Source: Mesorhizobium sp. WSM3859 | Lineage (GTDB): Bacteria; Pseudomonadota; Alphaproteobacteria; Rhizobiales; Rhizobiaceae | DNA length: 64,000 nucleotides | Direction: 5' to 3' | Assembly: GCF_002295065.1 (NCBI RefSeq) | Contig: NZ_NSGG01000002.1 | Location: 558,001-622,000 of the forward strand | Shown: positions 26,273-35,815 of the stretch, piece after piece | Layout: each line of letters starts with the position of its first letter | Numbering within the stretch: the stretch's first letter is position 1 | The notes under the pieces: generated by a model | Database searches by the model: none | Seen by the model: only the letters and a program-made list of their open reading frames with translations | What the model was told of the DNA's origin: nothing | Program-made: the position numbers and the translations under genes

Positions 26273-27355
26273 TCAGTTGGTGATGCCGAGCTTCTTGCAG
26301 CCTTCAGCATAGCGGTCGACGCAGAGCTCGGCCGCCGTGTTGATCTTCTTGTCGATGATCTCGGCCTTGAGGTTCTCCTGCGTCACGACAGCCGGCGTGA
26401 AGAGCTGCGAGGGCGTGTCGTAGAGCGTCATCTCGGCCTTCGGCGTCTCGCCCGACAGGAGCTTGACGGCGACGTTGGCCGCGGCGGCCGCGACAATCTC
26501 GCTAGGCTTGGAGATGGTGTTGTACTGGTCGCCGGCGATGATCAGTTGCAGCGCCGCGATGGTCGCGTCGTTGCCGGTTACCGGCGGAACCGGATCGACG
26601 CCCGCCGCCTTGAAGGCAGCGATCGCGCCGCCGCCAGTGCCGTCATTGGCGGCAACGACGCCGAGGATCTTGGTGCCGAAGCGGGTGATCTGGCCGCTCG
26701 CCCATTGCTGCGCCTTCGGCGGCGCCCATTCCGGCGTGTCGAACTCGGCCAGGATCGGGTAGCCGCTGTTGTCGAGGCCCTCATGGATGCCCTTCTTGAT
26801 CAGGCCAGCGGCGGCGTCGGTCGGCGAGCCGTTGATCTGCAGCAGGCCACCGCCGGCAGGATCGACCTTGAGCGCCTTGAGGTGCTCCACCAGCGAATCC
26901 GCAATCGCCTTGCCGATGCCTTCATTGTTGAAGGACACGTAGAAATCGGCGGGCGCCGTCGGGATGGGCCGATCATAAGCGATCACCTTGACGCCCTGGC
27001 TCTGCGCTAGCTTCACCAGCGAGGCGGCGGCGGTGGAGTCGACCGGATCTAGGACGATCGCCTTGGCGCCCTGCGAGATCACCGAATTGAACTGCTGCTG
27101 CTGGCGCGCGGCATCGGCATCGGCGTTCTGGTAGATCACCTTGCAGCCCGGGCACAGTTTCTTCATCTCGGCGACGAAGCCCGGATAGTCATGCTGTTCG
27201 TAGCGGGTCGATGCCTGGTCGGGCATCAGGAACGCGACCGTCGCATCGGTGACGGTGTCGGCGAGCGCCGCCGTGCTGCCGAGCAGCGAGACGGCGAAAA
27301 CGGCCGCGATGGTCGATTTCAAGGCAAACGGCGATTTCCAAGCATGTCTGGTCAT
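26273..27355 (-). CDS. Periplasmic sugar/pentitol-binding protein of a CUT2 ABC transporter
   Basis: 360 residues from the ATG at 27355 with GGAAGGGAG 8 bases upstream. A signal peptide (ALKSTIAAVFAVSLLGSTAALA) is followed by a type I periplasmic-binding fold: VAFLMPDQASTRYEQHDYPG, the hinge segment AIVLDPVDSTAAASLV, VIAYDRP and VVAANDGTGGGAIAAF. These are the features of XylF/RbsB-like proteins. It is the first gene of the five-gene operon running to the pentulose kinase, and the AraC regulator lies just upstream, so it should be the strongest substrate-inducible protein of the set. Confidence 0.92.
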   Translation of the reverse strand: MTRHAWKSPFALKSTIAAVFAVSLLGSTAALADTVTDATVAFLMPDQASTRYEQHDYPGFVAEMKKLCPGCKVIYQNADADAARQQQQFNSVISQGAKAIVLDPVDSTAAASLVKLAQSQGVKVIAYDRPIPTAPADFYVSFNNEGIGKAIADSLVEHLKALKVDPAGGGLLQINGSPTDAAAGLIKKGIHEGLDNSGYPILAEFDTPEWAPPKAQQWASGQITRFGTKILGVVAANDGTGGGAIAAFKAAGVDPVPPVTGNDATIAALQLIIAGDQYNTISKPSEIVAAAAANVAVKLLSGETPKAEMTLYDTPSQLFTPAVVTQENLKAEIIDKKINTAAELCVDRYAEGCKKLGITN

Positions 27356-27596
27356 TCGAATGTCTCCCTTCCGAGAAATGGTTTCACGAGGACCTGCGCG
27401 GTGAACGGCGCGCCAGGCCTTGACTGCATGTCGAACTGTTGAAAGGAGTATGATCAGTCGGCTGAGGATCGATCCGATCCTGGTAAAGCCGCGCAAACAT
27501 CCTCCTGAAGTGCTGGATTTCACAACAAACGATCTCCAGCACCGGGTGCCTTGCACCCCGCGTTCTTCCTTCCCTGAATGTCTCTTTGGTGTTGAC

Positions 27597-27616
27597 GCAA
27601 TTCCTTTTGGAATTGC
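27597..27616. repeat. Perfect 8-bp hairpin GCAATTCC-TTTT-GGAATTGC, possibly a shortened R3 element
   Basis: The stem is perfect with a four-base loop and TTTG after it on the plus strand. It lies 27 bases past the AraC gene's stop, where a terminator would fit, but no T-run follows on the minus strand. Both its left flank (TTGACGC) and its outer stem match the ends of the full R3 repeat near 53010. A second small stem, GGGTGC-CTT-GCACCC, lies at 27544-27558. The rest of 27356-27643 contains only the presumed operon promoter region. Confidence 0.5.
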
Positions 27617-27643
27617 TTTGAGCTCCTCCCGGTTTCCTCCCTG

Positions 27644-28528
27644 TTAGGCGGCAATCTCCGCGTTTATGTTCTCAGCCAGCAAGGCCCGGAAACGCGAAGG
27701 CGACATGCCTTTCTGCGCCAGGAACTGGCGGTTGAAATTTGAGATGTTGTTGTAGCCGGCGGCATAGCAGATCTCGGTGATCGACATCTGTGCCTCGCTC
27801 ATCAACAACTGGCAGGCAAGGTTGATGCGCAGCCGGTTGACATATTGCACCAGCGCCATGCCGGTGTGGCGGCGAAAGCTGCGCGAGAAGGCGCTCGGGC
27901 TGCGCCCGGCGATCTCGGCCAGCGTCCCTTCGCTGAACGGCTCGGTCAGGTGGCAATTGATGTAGGCGAGCGCCTGGTTGATGCCTGCCGACATGAAGCC
28001 GGAGGGGTCGGGCAGATAGCCGGCGCTGGCCAGCGTGCGGACGTCGCCGGCGCGGTTCAAGATGTCGAGCACGGCCATGAACAGCGACAGGCGACGCACG
28101 CCCTGCGCCTCGGTCAACTCCGCCAGCAGAGGCGCCGCAAGCTCGGCCGTCGCCGGCGAGAACAGCGCGCCGCGGCGGCTGGTTTCTAGGATGCCGGCGC
28201 AGGCGGCAAGTTCGGGCAAGGCGGCTGAAGCGCTGGCGATGAATTCTTCGGAGAACTGCACGACGCGGCCGCGCAGCGGCACGGTCTCGCCCGGCGGCAC
28301 GTCGCTGACCCAATTGTGCGGCAGGTTCGGCCCGGTGAGCACCAGATTGCCTGGCTCGAACTCGCCGATGAAATCGCCGACGAAATAACGGCCAGTGGTG
28401 GCGACGACCAGATGAAGTTCGTATTCGGGATGGAAGTGCCAGCGCACGGTGCGGAAAGGATAGCCGTGGGCCCAGGCCTTAAACGACTCTCCCTGTCTGA
28501 TCTGGACGACTTCCAGGTCCGGATTCAT
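27644..28528 (-). CDS. AraC family regulator, probable activator of the pentitol operon
   Basis: 294 residues from the ATG at 28528; an ATG 6 bases earlier is too close to the GGGGAGG ribosome site. The N-terminal half is a cupin sensor (WHFHPEYELHLVVATTGRYF, GDFIGEFEPGNLVLTGPNLP). The C-terminal hundred residues hold two helix-turn-helix motifs: LAEIAGRSPSAFSRSFRRHT and ITEICYAAGYNNISNFNRQF, the second being the AraC signature. It lies on the same strand immediately upstream of the transporter/catabolic operon, so control of that operon is likely but inferred. The gap 28529-28780 shows nothing else. Confidence 0.9.
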   Translation of the reverse strand: MNPDLEVVQIRQGESFKAWAHGYPFRTVRWHFHPEYELHLVVATTGRYFVGDFIGEFEPGNLVLTGPNLPHNWVSDVPPGETVPLRGRVVQFSEEFIASASAALPELAACAGILETSRRGALFSPATAELAAPLLAELTEAQGVRRLSLFMAVLDILNRAGDVRTLASAGYLPDPSGFMSAGINQALAYINCHLTEPFSEGTLAEIAGRSPSAFSRSFRRHTGMALVQYVNRLRINLACQLLMSEAQMSITEICYAAGYNNISNFNRQFLAQKGMSPSRFRALLAENINAEIAA

Positions 28529-28780
28529 GTTCATTTTCCTCCCCGCGCGGGTCCGGTCTTGTGACCGGTTGCTGCGCTTCGTCAGGCGGGCCCGTCTCTT
28601 CCCACTGGCCGCCATGATTGAAAGCTTAGGCGGCAATTGAAGCCCCTGCCACCACGGCTTGTCCACCCGACCGATACTTTTTTGACGTTCCGGAACGGAC
28701 CGAAGCACTCCGATGTTGTGAAAGCACTTCCTTAACCATAGCGGTTCAGGATCGTTCCCTGGTCAGTGGGGACACCCTGA

Positions 28781-29941
28781 TTGAAAAAGCCGGCGCGCAC
28801 TCTTCGCCGCCTGGCGCTGATCGCTGCGGCGGTTGCGCTGGGCACGGCGGCAAAGGCCTCGGATTTCTCCGAGCCGTGGAAGAATGCCGACCGCCCGCTG
28901 GTGATCGACGCCTACGAATACAACTCGATCGACTGGCAGCAGCTTATCACCGACAAGCGCGTCGCCGGCTTCATCAACAAGGCGTCCGACGGGCTGCCGC
29001 CGCCTTATTTCTGCCTCGGCGCCGAGGCCGACGTCAAACTCTGCAAGGCGCAGTGGAAGCGCTATGCGGTGACGCGCGAATTGTTCCAGACGCGCAAGGT
29101 GGTGGCCAAGGCGCTCGGCCTGAAATGGGGCGCCTATCACCTGGCCCGTCCCGGCAACCCGGTCGAGCAGGCCAACAACTTCATCGACTTCGCCGAGCCG
29201 GCGCCCGACGACTTGATGGCTCTCGACATTGAAGGCATCGACCCGACGCAATGGATGTCGCTGGAGGACGCCGAGGAATTCGTGCGCCAGGTGCATCGCC
29301 GCGTCGGCCGGTTCCCGGTGCTCTATGTCAACGGCAAGACCGCCCAGTACATCGCCGACAACCGTTACCAGTATCGGCTGCTGTCGCGGCTGCCACTCTG
29401 GTATGCGCGCTACAAGCCGGACATCGACGTGCATTTCCCGATGGGCAACTGGCAGGGCTATGCGCTGTGGCAATTCTCGGCGCAGGCGAATTGCGGCCGT
29501 TTCCGCTGCCCCTACCGCGTGCCCGGCACGCCCAACGACATCGACGTCAGCGTCGCGCCGATGAGCGCTGATGAGCTGCGCCGACAATGGGCCTCTGGCG
29601 GACTGCTCGACGTGCCGGCCGACTATCTCGCCTCGATCCCGGTGCCGCTCTCGCGCGAAAAAGCCCTCGCCGGCAAGGTGACCATCACCTATGCCGATGT
29701 GGCGACGCCGCCGACCGTGGAAGAAATGGTCGCGGTGCTCGGCGCGCGCTGGGAGAAATTCCGCGACGGCTTCCGCATGCCTGTCGTGAAGACAGTGCCG
29801 CGGCGCCCGGGCTTCGGCATCGTGCAATATGTCGCCTGGAAGCGGACCGAGCAGCGCACGCCCGAGCAGATCGACGCGGCCTTTGCCGCCGCCGATCCGG
29901 TCAAGACCGCGTCGACCGCTCTCGACCACAGGCGGCACTGA
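28781..29941 (+). CDS. Secreted GH25 (lysozyme-like muramidase) family protein
   Basis: 386 residues started at the TTG at 28781, with TGGGGA 8 bases upstream and a lysine-rich signal peptide (KKPARTLRRLALIAAAVAL) directly after it. The GH25 barrel is visible as VIDAYEYNSIDWQQL (first acidic residue Asp43), GFINKASDG, LKWGAYHLARPGNP, LMALDIEG (catalytic Asp and Glu pair) and LWYARYKPD, ALWQFS. It would cleave the peptidoglycan glycan backbone in the periplasm or outside. The tail after residue 280 is unlike known cell-wall-binding repeats. The neighbouring regulator gene converges on it. Confidence 0.82.
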   Translation: MKKPARTLRRLALIAAAVALGTAAKASDFSEPWKNADRPLVIDAYEYNSIDWQQLITDKRVAGFINKASDGLPPPYFCLGAEADVKLCKAQWKRYAVTRELFQTRKVVAKALGLKWGAYHLARPGNPVEQANNFIDFAEPAPDDLMALDIEGIDPTQWMSLEDAEEFVRQVHRRVGRFPVLYVNGKTAQYIADNRYQYRLLSRLPLWYARYKPDIDVHFPMGNWQGYALWQFSAQANCGRFRCPYRVPGTPNDIDVSVAPMSADELRRQWASGGLLDVPADYLASIPVPLSREKALAGKVTITYADVATPPTVEEMVAVLGARWEKFRDGFRMPVVKTVPRRPGFGIVQYVAWKRTEQRTPEQIDAAFAAADPVKTASTALDHRRH

Positions 29942-29951
29942 ATCCCAAGCA

Positions 29952-30827
29952 TCAGCGATGGTTGCCGAGGCTGGCGTACATGCCCGTGGTGCGGAACTGC
30001 GTCGGATTGATGCCGTAGCAGCGGCGAAAGACCTTGGAAAAATAGTTCGCGTCCTCGAACCCGCACAGCACCGCGACCTCCTTGACCGGCAGGAAATCGG
30101 CCTTGGTGAGCAGCTTCGCCGCGCGCTGCAGCCGCTGCTGCAGGACGAACTCCGCCGGCGGCAGTCCTTCGCTCTCGGCGAAGCAGCGCGAGAAATGGGC
30201 GCGGCTGAGGCCGCTGATCTCGACCAGCTCCGCCACCGGCAGCGGCTTGTCGAGATTGGCGTTGATGTGGTCGATGACCGGCTGCATGGCGCTCTGCTTC
30301 TCGGCGAAGGCATGCGAGCCGAAGACATCGTCGTAAAGCGCCATCGCCGCCTCATAGGCGATCGCCGACGCCGCGCCGGGCGAAGCCGCCCCCTTGATGA
30401 GCCGCAAGCTGCAATCGGCGAGATGATCGATGGTCGCCGGCTGCAGCCGGAACACCGGGCCCGAGACGCTTAAGATGGATTTGTGGATGCGCAGCGCCTC
30501 CTCGCCGTTCATCGAGATCCAGAAATATTCCCAGCGGTCACCCTTGGCCAACCAGTAGCGATGGTTGTGCGGCACCAGAACCAGCAGCGTGTCGTTCGCC
30601 TGCAGTCGATAGTTGCGGTTCTCGTAACGCAATTGGCCGGTGCCGCTGATTGTATGCTGGAGCACCGTGAACGGAGTCTGGCCACGCTTTCTTCCATCCC
30701 AGTCATAGGTTTCGTCCTCGCGCACCTCATAGCCGGTGCTTGTCGGCATGGCATGCAGCCGCTGGCGCCCGCGCGGCAGCGAAATCGTCCGCATCAGCTC
30801 CCCGTAGGCGATCAGGTCACGCAGCAC
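29952..30827 (-). CDS. agpT: AraC family regulator of the alpha-galactoside locus (AgpT-like)
   Basis: 291 residues. The N-terminal sensor half (TPFTVLQHTISGTGQLRYENR, ANDTLLVLVPHNHRYWL) is of the melibiose/MelR-RafR kind, and the C-terminus has two helix-turn-helix motifs, VAELVEISGLSRAHFSRCF and VKEVAVLCGFEDANYFSKVF, ending RRCYGINPTQFR. It is divergent from the GH4-transporter operon across 216 bases. In Sinorhizobium meliloti an AraC regulator, AgpT, controls the agp alpha-galactoside genes; the gene order here is similar, and the symbol rests on that similarity. Confidence 0.85.
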   Translation of the reverse strand: MLRDLIAYGELMRTISLPRGRQRLHAMPTSTGYEVREDETYDWDGRKRGQTPFTVLQHTISGTGQLRYENRNYRLQANDTLLVLVPHNHRYWLAKGDRWEYFWISMNGEEALRIHKSILSVSGPVFRLQPATIDHLADCSLRLIKGAASPGAASAIAYEAAMALYDDVFGSHAFAEKQSAMQPVIDHINANLDKPLPVAELVEISGLSRAHFSRCFAESEGLPPAEFVLQQRLQRAAKLLTKADFLPVKEVAVLCGFEDANYFSKVFRRCYGINPTQFRTTGMYASLGNHR

Positions 30828-30940
30828 AAAATTACCCTCGAAAGCATAATCCTTCTCTGGCGGCGCCCGCCAATAAGGGCATAATCCAACTTCTCAGAAC
30901 GCGATAGACCCGCGGTCGAGGAGCGGGCGGGAGGAGAAAG

Positions 30941-30957
30941 AGCCGGATTTTCCGGCT
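30941..30957 (+). terminator. Hairpin in the leader of the GH4 operon
   Basis: AGCCGGA-TTT-TCCGGCT is a perfect 7-bp stem followed by TTG, 87 bases before the first GH4 start codon. It has the form of a weak intrinsic terminator or attenuator; without a longer T-run its effect is uncertain. Confidence 0.4.
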
Positions 30958-31043
30958 TTGAGTGGCTGATGCGCGATGGCGCGCGGCCCAAATCCTCCTT
31001 TGTTGCTCCTTGCCTGGCATTCAGTTGGATCGAGGTGAAGGTG

Positions 31044-32510
31044 ATGAGCTTCAAAATCGCTATTATCGGCGCGGGCAGCGTCGGGTTCACCAAGAAGCTG
31101 TTCACCGACATTCTGTGCGTGCCTGAATTCCAGGACATCGAATTCGCGCTGACCGACATCAGCGAGCACAATCTTGGGATGATCAAGGCGATCCTCGACC
31201 GGATCGTCGAGGCGAATAAGCTGCCGACCAAAGTTACGGCGACCACGAACCGCCGCCAGGCGCTGGAGGGCGCGCGCTACATCATCAGCTGCGTGCGCAT
31301 CGGCGGGCTGGAGGCCTATGCCGACGACATCCGCATCCCGCTGAAATATGGCATCGACCAGTGCGTCGGCGACACGATCTGCGCCGGCGGCATCCTCTAC
31401 GGTCAGCGCAACATTCCGGTGATCCTGGACTTCTGCAAAGACATTCGCGAAGTCGCTGCGACCGGCGCGAAATTCCTGAACTATGCCAACCCGATGGCCA
31501 TGAACACCTGGGCGGCGATCGAATACGGCAAGGTGGATACGGTTGGCCTCTGCCACGGCGTCCAGCACGGCGCCGCGCAGATCGCCGAAGTGCTCGGCGC
31601 GAAGTCATCCAGAGAGCTCGACCATGTCTGCTCCGGCATCAACCACCAGACCTGGTTCATCGAGCTCAAGCTGAACGGCCGGCCGATCGGCAAGGACGAG
31701 CTGGTCGCCGCCTTCGAGGCCCATCCGGTCTATTCGAAGCAGGAAAAACTGCGCATCGACGTGCTGAAGCGCTTCGGCGTCTACTCGACCGAAAGCAACG
31801 GCCACCTGTCCGAATATCTGCCCTGGTACCGCAAACGCCCCGACGAGATCACGCGCTGGATCGACATGTCCGACTGGATCCACGGTGAGACCGGCGGCTA
31901 CCTGCGCTACTCGACCGAGACCCGCAACTGGTTCGAGAAGGAATATCCGCAGTTCCTCGAAGCAGCGTCGAAGCCGATCGACCCGGCAAAACGCTCCAAC
32001 GAGCATGCCAGCCATATCCTCGAGGCGCTGGAAACCAACCGCGTCTATCGCGGCCACTTCAACGTCAAGAACAACGGCGTGATCACCAACCTGCCGCAGG
32101 ACGCGATTATCGAATCGCCCGGCTTCGTCGACCGTTTCGGCATCAACATGGCGGCAGGCATCACGCTGCCGGAGGCATGTGCGGCCACCTGCATGGCCTC
32201 GATCAACGTGCAGCGCATGTCGGTGCATGCGGCGATCGCCGGCGACATCGACCTGTTGAAACTCGCCGTGCTGCACGATCCGCTGGTCGGCGCAGTGTCG
32301 ACGCCGGAAGAGGTCTGGCAGATGGTAGACGAGATGGTGGTCGCTGAAGCCGCATGGCTGCCGCAATATGCGCACGCCGTTCCGGCGGCGAAGGAGCGGC
32401 TTTCGAAAGCCAAGGTCAAGACCCGCGAATGGGCGGGCGCCGCACGGCGCAGCGTGCGCTCGATCGAGGAATTGCGCGCCGAAAAGGCGGCGCTGAAACA
32501 GGCCGGCTGA
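31044..32510 (+). CDS. Glycoside hydrolase family 4 enzyme, AgaL1-like
   Basis: 488 residues from the ATG at 31044 (CGAGGTGAAG upstream). GH4 enzymes need NAD and a divalent metal and cleave by an oxidation-elimination route. The NAD motif is AIIGAGSVGF at residues 6-15; the metal-binding residues are in GLCHGVQHG and CSGINHQTW. The first of these reads CHGV, whereas proven alpha-galactosidases of family 4 read CHSV as in the second copy at 38654, so its substrate may differ. It heads an operon with a binding protein, two permeases, an ATPase and the second GH4 enzyme. Confidence 0.85.
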   Translation: MSFKIAIIGAGSVGFTKKLFTDILCVPEFQDIEFALTDISEHNLGMIKAILDRIVEANKLPTKVTATTNRRQALEGARYIISCVRIGGLEAYADDIRIPLKYGIDQCVGDTICAGGILYGQRNIPVILDFCKDIREVAATGAKFLNYANPMAMNTWAAIEYGKVDTVGLCHGVQHGAAQIAEVLGAKSSRELDHVCSGINHQTWFIELKLNGRPIGKDELVAAFEAHPVYSKQEKLRIDVLKRFGVYSTESNGHLSEYLPWYRKRPDEITRWIDMSDWIHGETGGYLRYSTETRNWFEKEYPQFLEAASKPIDPAKRSNEHASHILEALETNRVYRGHFNVKNNGVITNLPQDAIIESPGFVDRFGINMAAGITLPEACAATCMASINVQRMSVHAAIAGDIDLLKLAVLHDPLVGAVSTPEEVWQMVDEMVVAEAAWLPQYAHAVPAAKERLSKAKVKTREWAGAARRSVRSIEELRAEKAALKQAG

Positions 32511-32609
32511 GGCCTAAAGGCAAGCAGGCCGGGTCGCAGGAGGCGGCTCGGCAAGAAATTCGCAAGAGGCGGGCAGCAGCAGACGTCCACAAACATCTGG
32601 GAGGAGACT

Positions 32610-34694
32610 ATGAGGACTTTTCGTAGAACTGGCATTGCCGCTGGGCTGATGCTCGGCGTTTCAGTCCAAGCACTCAACGCCTTCGCTTCCGAGCCGACGA
32701 CCCCGCCGCAGCCTGCGACATTCCCGGCCGAAGGCAAGATCCATTATGTGGCGCGCGACTCCATCCTGGAGTTCAAGGCGCTGCCCGAATATCACGAGCC
32801 GGACTGGGTGACCGAGAAATACGTCAAGACCGGCAAGCTGCCGCCGGTCAAGGACAGGCTGCCGAAGGAACCGCTGGTCTTCAAGACCGCCAACATGCCG
32901 GACGGCATCGGCGTCTATGGCGACACGATGCGCCATGTCATCGGCGGCCGGCCGGAAGGCTGGAACTACGGCGCCGGCCAGACGCAAGGCTGGGGCGGCA
33001 TCGACATCGGGCTTTCCGAATGCCTGACGCGCACGGCGCCGCTGTTCCAGGTCGAGGCCAAGGACACCGAGCCGCTGCCCAACCTCGCCAAGAGCTGGGA
33101 CTGGTCGAGCGACGGCCACAAGCTGACAATGCATCTGATCGAAGGCGCCAAATGGTCCGACGGCGCGCCCTTCAATGCCGACGACGTCATGTTCTACTGG
33201 GACGACGAGGTGGTCGATCCGAACGTCTCGCCTCTGAACGGCGCCACGCCGGAAACTTTCGGCGTCGGCACAACGCTGAAGAAGATCGACGACTACACGG
33301 TCGAGTGGACGTTCAAGGAGGCGTTCCCGCGGCAGTATCTCTATGCCATGGCTTACGGCACTTTCTGCCCCGGCCCGTCGCACATCCTGAAGCCGCAGCA
33401 TCCGAAATATTCGAAGAACACCTACGACCAGTTCAAGAACGCCTTCCCGCCGGAATATATGAACATGCCGGTGATGGGCGCCTGGGTGCCGGTCGAATAC
33501 CGGCCGGACGACATCATCGTCATGCGCCGCAACCCCTACTATTGGAAGGTCGACGAGAAGGGCAACCAGCTGCCTTATCTCAACGAGCTGCATTACAAGC
33601 TCTCGACCTGGGCCGACCGCGACGTGCAGGCTGTTGCCGGCTCCGGAGATTTCTCCAACCTCGAGCAGCCGGAGAACTTCGTCGCCTCGCTGAAACGCGC
33701 GGCTGACAAGAATGCACCTGCACGCCTCGCCTTCGGCCCGCGTCTCATCGGCTACAATCTGCGCATGAACTTTTCCGCCAATGGCTGGGGCAACCCGGAC
33801 GAACGCGGCCAGGCGATCCGCGAGTTGAACCGCAACGAGGACTTCCGCAAGGCCGTCACCATGGCGCTCGACCGCAAGGCGCTGGGCGACTCGCTGGTCA
33901 AGGGCCCGTTCACCGCCATTTATCCGGGCGGCTTCTCGTCCGGCACCAGCTTCTATGACCGCAAGTCAACGGTCTATTATCCGTTCGACCTCGAAGGCGC
34001 GAAAGCATTGCTCGCCAAGGCGGGTCTCAAGGATACCGACGGCGACGGCATCGTGAACTTCCCGGCCGGCACCGCCGGCGGCAAGGATGTCGAGATCGTC
34101 ATGCTGGTCAACAACGACTACACCACCGACAAGAGCCTTGCCGAAGGTGTGGTCGCGCAGATGGAGAAACTCGGCCTCAGAGTCGTTCTCAACGGGCTTA
34201 ACGGCACGCAGCGCGATGCCACGCAATATTCCGGCCGCTTCGACTGGCTGATCCGGCGAAACGAAACCGAGCTCACCTCCGTCGTTCAAAACACCGAGCA
34301 GTTGGCGCCAGTCGGCCCGAAGACCAGTTGGAACCATCGCGCGCCGGAAAGCGGCCAGGTCGACCTTATGCCCTTCGAAAAGGACCTCGTGGATATCGTC
34401 AACAAGTTCGTCTCGACGCAGGACAACGACCAGCGCGCCGAGCTGATGCGGAACTTCCAGAAGATCTCGACCGAGCATGTCTACAATGTCGGCCTGACGG
34501 AATATCCGGGCGCGCTCATCATCAACAAGCGCTTCTCCAACATCCCGCAGGGCACGCCGATCTTCATGTTCAATTGGGCCGAGGATTCGATCATGCGCGA
34601 GCGCGTGTTCGTCAAGGCGGACAAGCAGGCAAAGTATGAGTTGTTCCCCAAGGAATTGCCCGGCAAGCCTGGCGATAAGGGACCGATGGATTAA
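32610..34694 (+). CDS. agpA: Periplasmic alpha-galactoside-binding protein (oligopeptide/cluster 5 type)
   Basis: 694 residues; GGGAGGAG lies just before the ATG at 32610. A signal peptide of about 26 residues ends at AFA-SEP. The remainder is a family 5 extracellular solute-binding protein as used by dipeptide transporters: LPNLAKSWDWSSDGHKLTMHL, GAKWSDGAPFNADDVMFYWDD, and VTMALDRKALGDSLVKG. At 694 residues it is longer than DppA/OppA (about 540), as are sugar-binding relatives of AgpA. In S. meliloti AgpA takes up melibiose and raffinose; the same substrates are inferred here from the flanking GH4 genes. Confidence 0.85.
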   Translation: MRTFRRTGIAAGLMLGVSVQALNAFASEPTTPPQPATFPAEGKIHYVARDSILEFKALPEYHEPDWVTEKYVKTGKLPPVKDRLPKEPLVFKTANMPDGIGVYGDTMRHVIGGRPEGWNYGAGQTQGWGGIDIGLSECLTRTAPLFQVEAKDTEPLPNLAKSWDWSSDGHKLTMHLIEGAKWSDGAPFNADDVMFYWDDEVVDPNVSPLNGATPETFGVGTTLKKIDDYTVEWTFKEAFPRQYLYAMAYGTFCPGPSHILKPQHPKYSKNTYDQFKNAFPPEYMNMPVMGAWVPVEYRPDDIIVMRRNPYYWKVDEKGNQLPYLNELHYKLSTWADRDVQAVAGSGDFSNLEQPENFVASLKRAADKNAPARLAFGPRLIGYNLRMNFSANGWGNPDERGQAIRELNRNEDFRKAVTMALDRKALGDSLVKGPFTAIYPGGFSSGTSFYDRKSTVYYPFDLEGAKALLAKAGLKDTDGDGIVNFPAGTAGGKDVEIVMLVNNDYTTDKSLAEGVVAQMEKLGLRVVLNGLNGTQRDATQYSGRFDWLIRRNETELTSVVQNTEQLAPVGPKTSWNHRAPESGQVDLMPFEKDLVDIVNKFVSTQDNDQRAELMRNFQKISTEHVYNVGLTEYPGALIINKRFSNIPQGTPIFMFNWAEDSIMRERVFVKADKQAKYELFPKELPGKPGDKGPMD

Positions 34695-34807
34695 GCTTAC
34701 CTCCCCTGACCGAGAGACGTCCGGCCGCGCCGCGGTGCGGCCGGACAAGCGAAATCTCCGAACGCACCCCAGGGGAGCGGCGGGCAGACAAGAAGGCGGA
34801 CGATCCG

Positions 34808-35815
34808 ATGCTGCGATTCCTGCTCATGCGCATCGCTTCGGCGATTCCGGTTTTCGCGATCTTAAGCCTCGTCACCTTCGCCATCATCCAGGCGCCGCCG
34901 GGCGACTATGCCGACTACATCAAATCGCAGCTCATCAACCAGGGCGGCGCGTCCTACGCCGAAGCCGATGCGCAGGCGCAGGCCTACCGCGTCGAGCATG
35001 GCCTCGATAAGCCGCTGCCCGTCCAGTATCTCAACTGGATCGGCGGCATCGTCACCCGCGGCGATTTCGGCTACAGCCTCTATTACAACAAGCCGGTGGC
35101 CGACGTCGTGGGCGAACGCCTGCCGCGCACGCTGCTGCTCGCGCTGGTCTGCCACCTGCTCGCCTCGGTGCTCGGCATCAGCTTCGGCATATGGGCGGCG
35201 ACAAGGCAGTATAGCTGGATCGACTCGACACTTTCGGCGATCTCGTTCCTCGGCATGACGGTGCCGCGCTTCCTGATGGCGCTGATCATCGTCTATCTGC
35301 TGGTCTTCCAGTTCAACGTGTCGGAGATCGGCTCGTTCTTCTCGCCGCAGTATGGCGGCGCGCCGTGGTCCTGGGCGAAGTTCGTCGACCTGGTCAAGCA
35401 TGTCTGGCCGGTGGTGGCGATCGCGACCTTCGGCGGCCTCGCCTACAACATGCGCGTCATGCGCGGCAACCTGCTCGACACGCTGAACATGCAATATGTT
35501 GAAACGGCCAAGGCCAAGGGTCTGACCGGCGGCGCAGTGGTGATGCGGCACGCCGTGCCCAACGCGCTGCATCCGCTGGTGATGTATCAGGGCGTGGTGC
35601 TGCCCTATATGCTCACGGGCGAGATCGAGACGGCGATCATCTTCGCGCTGCCGACCGTCGGCCCGGCCATCGTCGGCTCCATGGCGGTCGGCGACGTCTA
35701 TGTCACCGCCACCTTCATGATGGTGCTGTCGGCGACGCTGATCGTTGGCAACGTCATCGCCGACCTGCTGCTCGTGCTGCTCGACCCGCGCGTGCGTCAG
35801 TTCGGGGAGCGCTAG
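34808..35815 (+). CDS. agpB: ABC transporter permease (DppB/OppB type)
   Basis: 335 residues. The N-terminus LRFLLMRIASAIPVFAILSLVTF and six hydrophobic segments match OppB-like permeases; the coupling loop is MRVMRGNLLDTLNMQYVETA with AKGLTGGAVVMRHAVPNALHP. The insertion GSFFSPQYGGAPWSWAKFVD between segments is typical of the long sugar-linked members. It follows agpA by 113 bases and its TAG stop is followed directly by the ATG of the second permease gene. Confidence 0.9.
   Translation: MLRFLLMRIASAIPVFAILSLVTFAIIQAPPGDYADYIKSQLINQGGASYAEADAQAQAYRVEHGLDKPLPVQYLNWIGGIVTRGDFGYSLYYNKPVADVVGERLPRTLLLALVCHLLASVLGISFGIWAATRQYSWIDSTLSAISFLGMTVPRFLMALIIVYLLVFQFNVSEIGSFFSPQYGGAPWSWAKFVDLVKHVWPVVAIATFGGLAYNMRVMRGNLLDTLNMQYVETAKAKGLTGGAVVMRHAVPNALHPLVMYQGVVLPYMLTGEIETAIIFALPTVGPAIVGSMAVGDVYVTATFMMVLSATLIVGNVIADLLLVLLDPRVRQFGER

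Noticed and set aside
28763-30355. A 530-codon minus-strand frame over the GH25 gene
   Set aside because: Arg/Ser-rich antisense shadow; the GH25 gene on the plus strand has a signal peptide and catalytic motifs.
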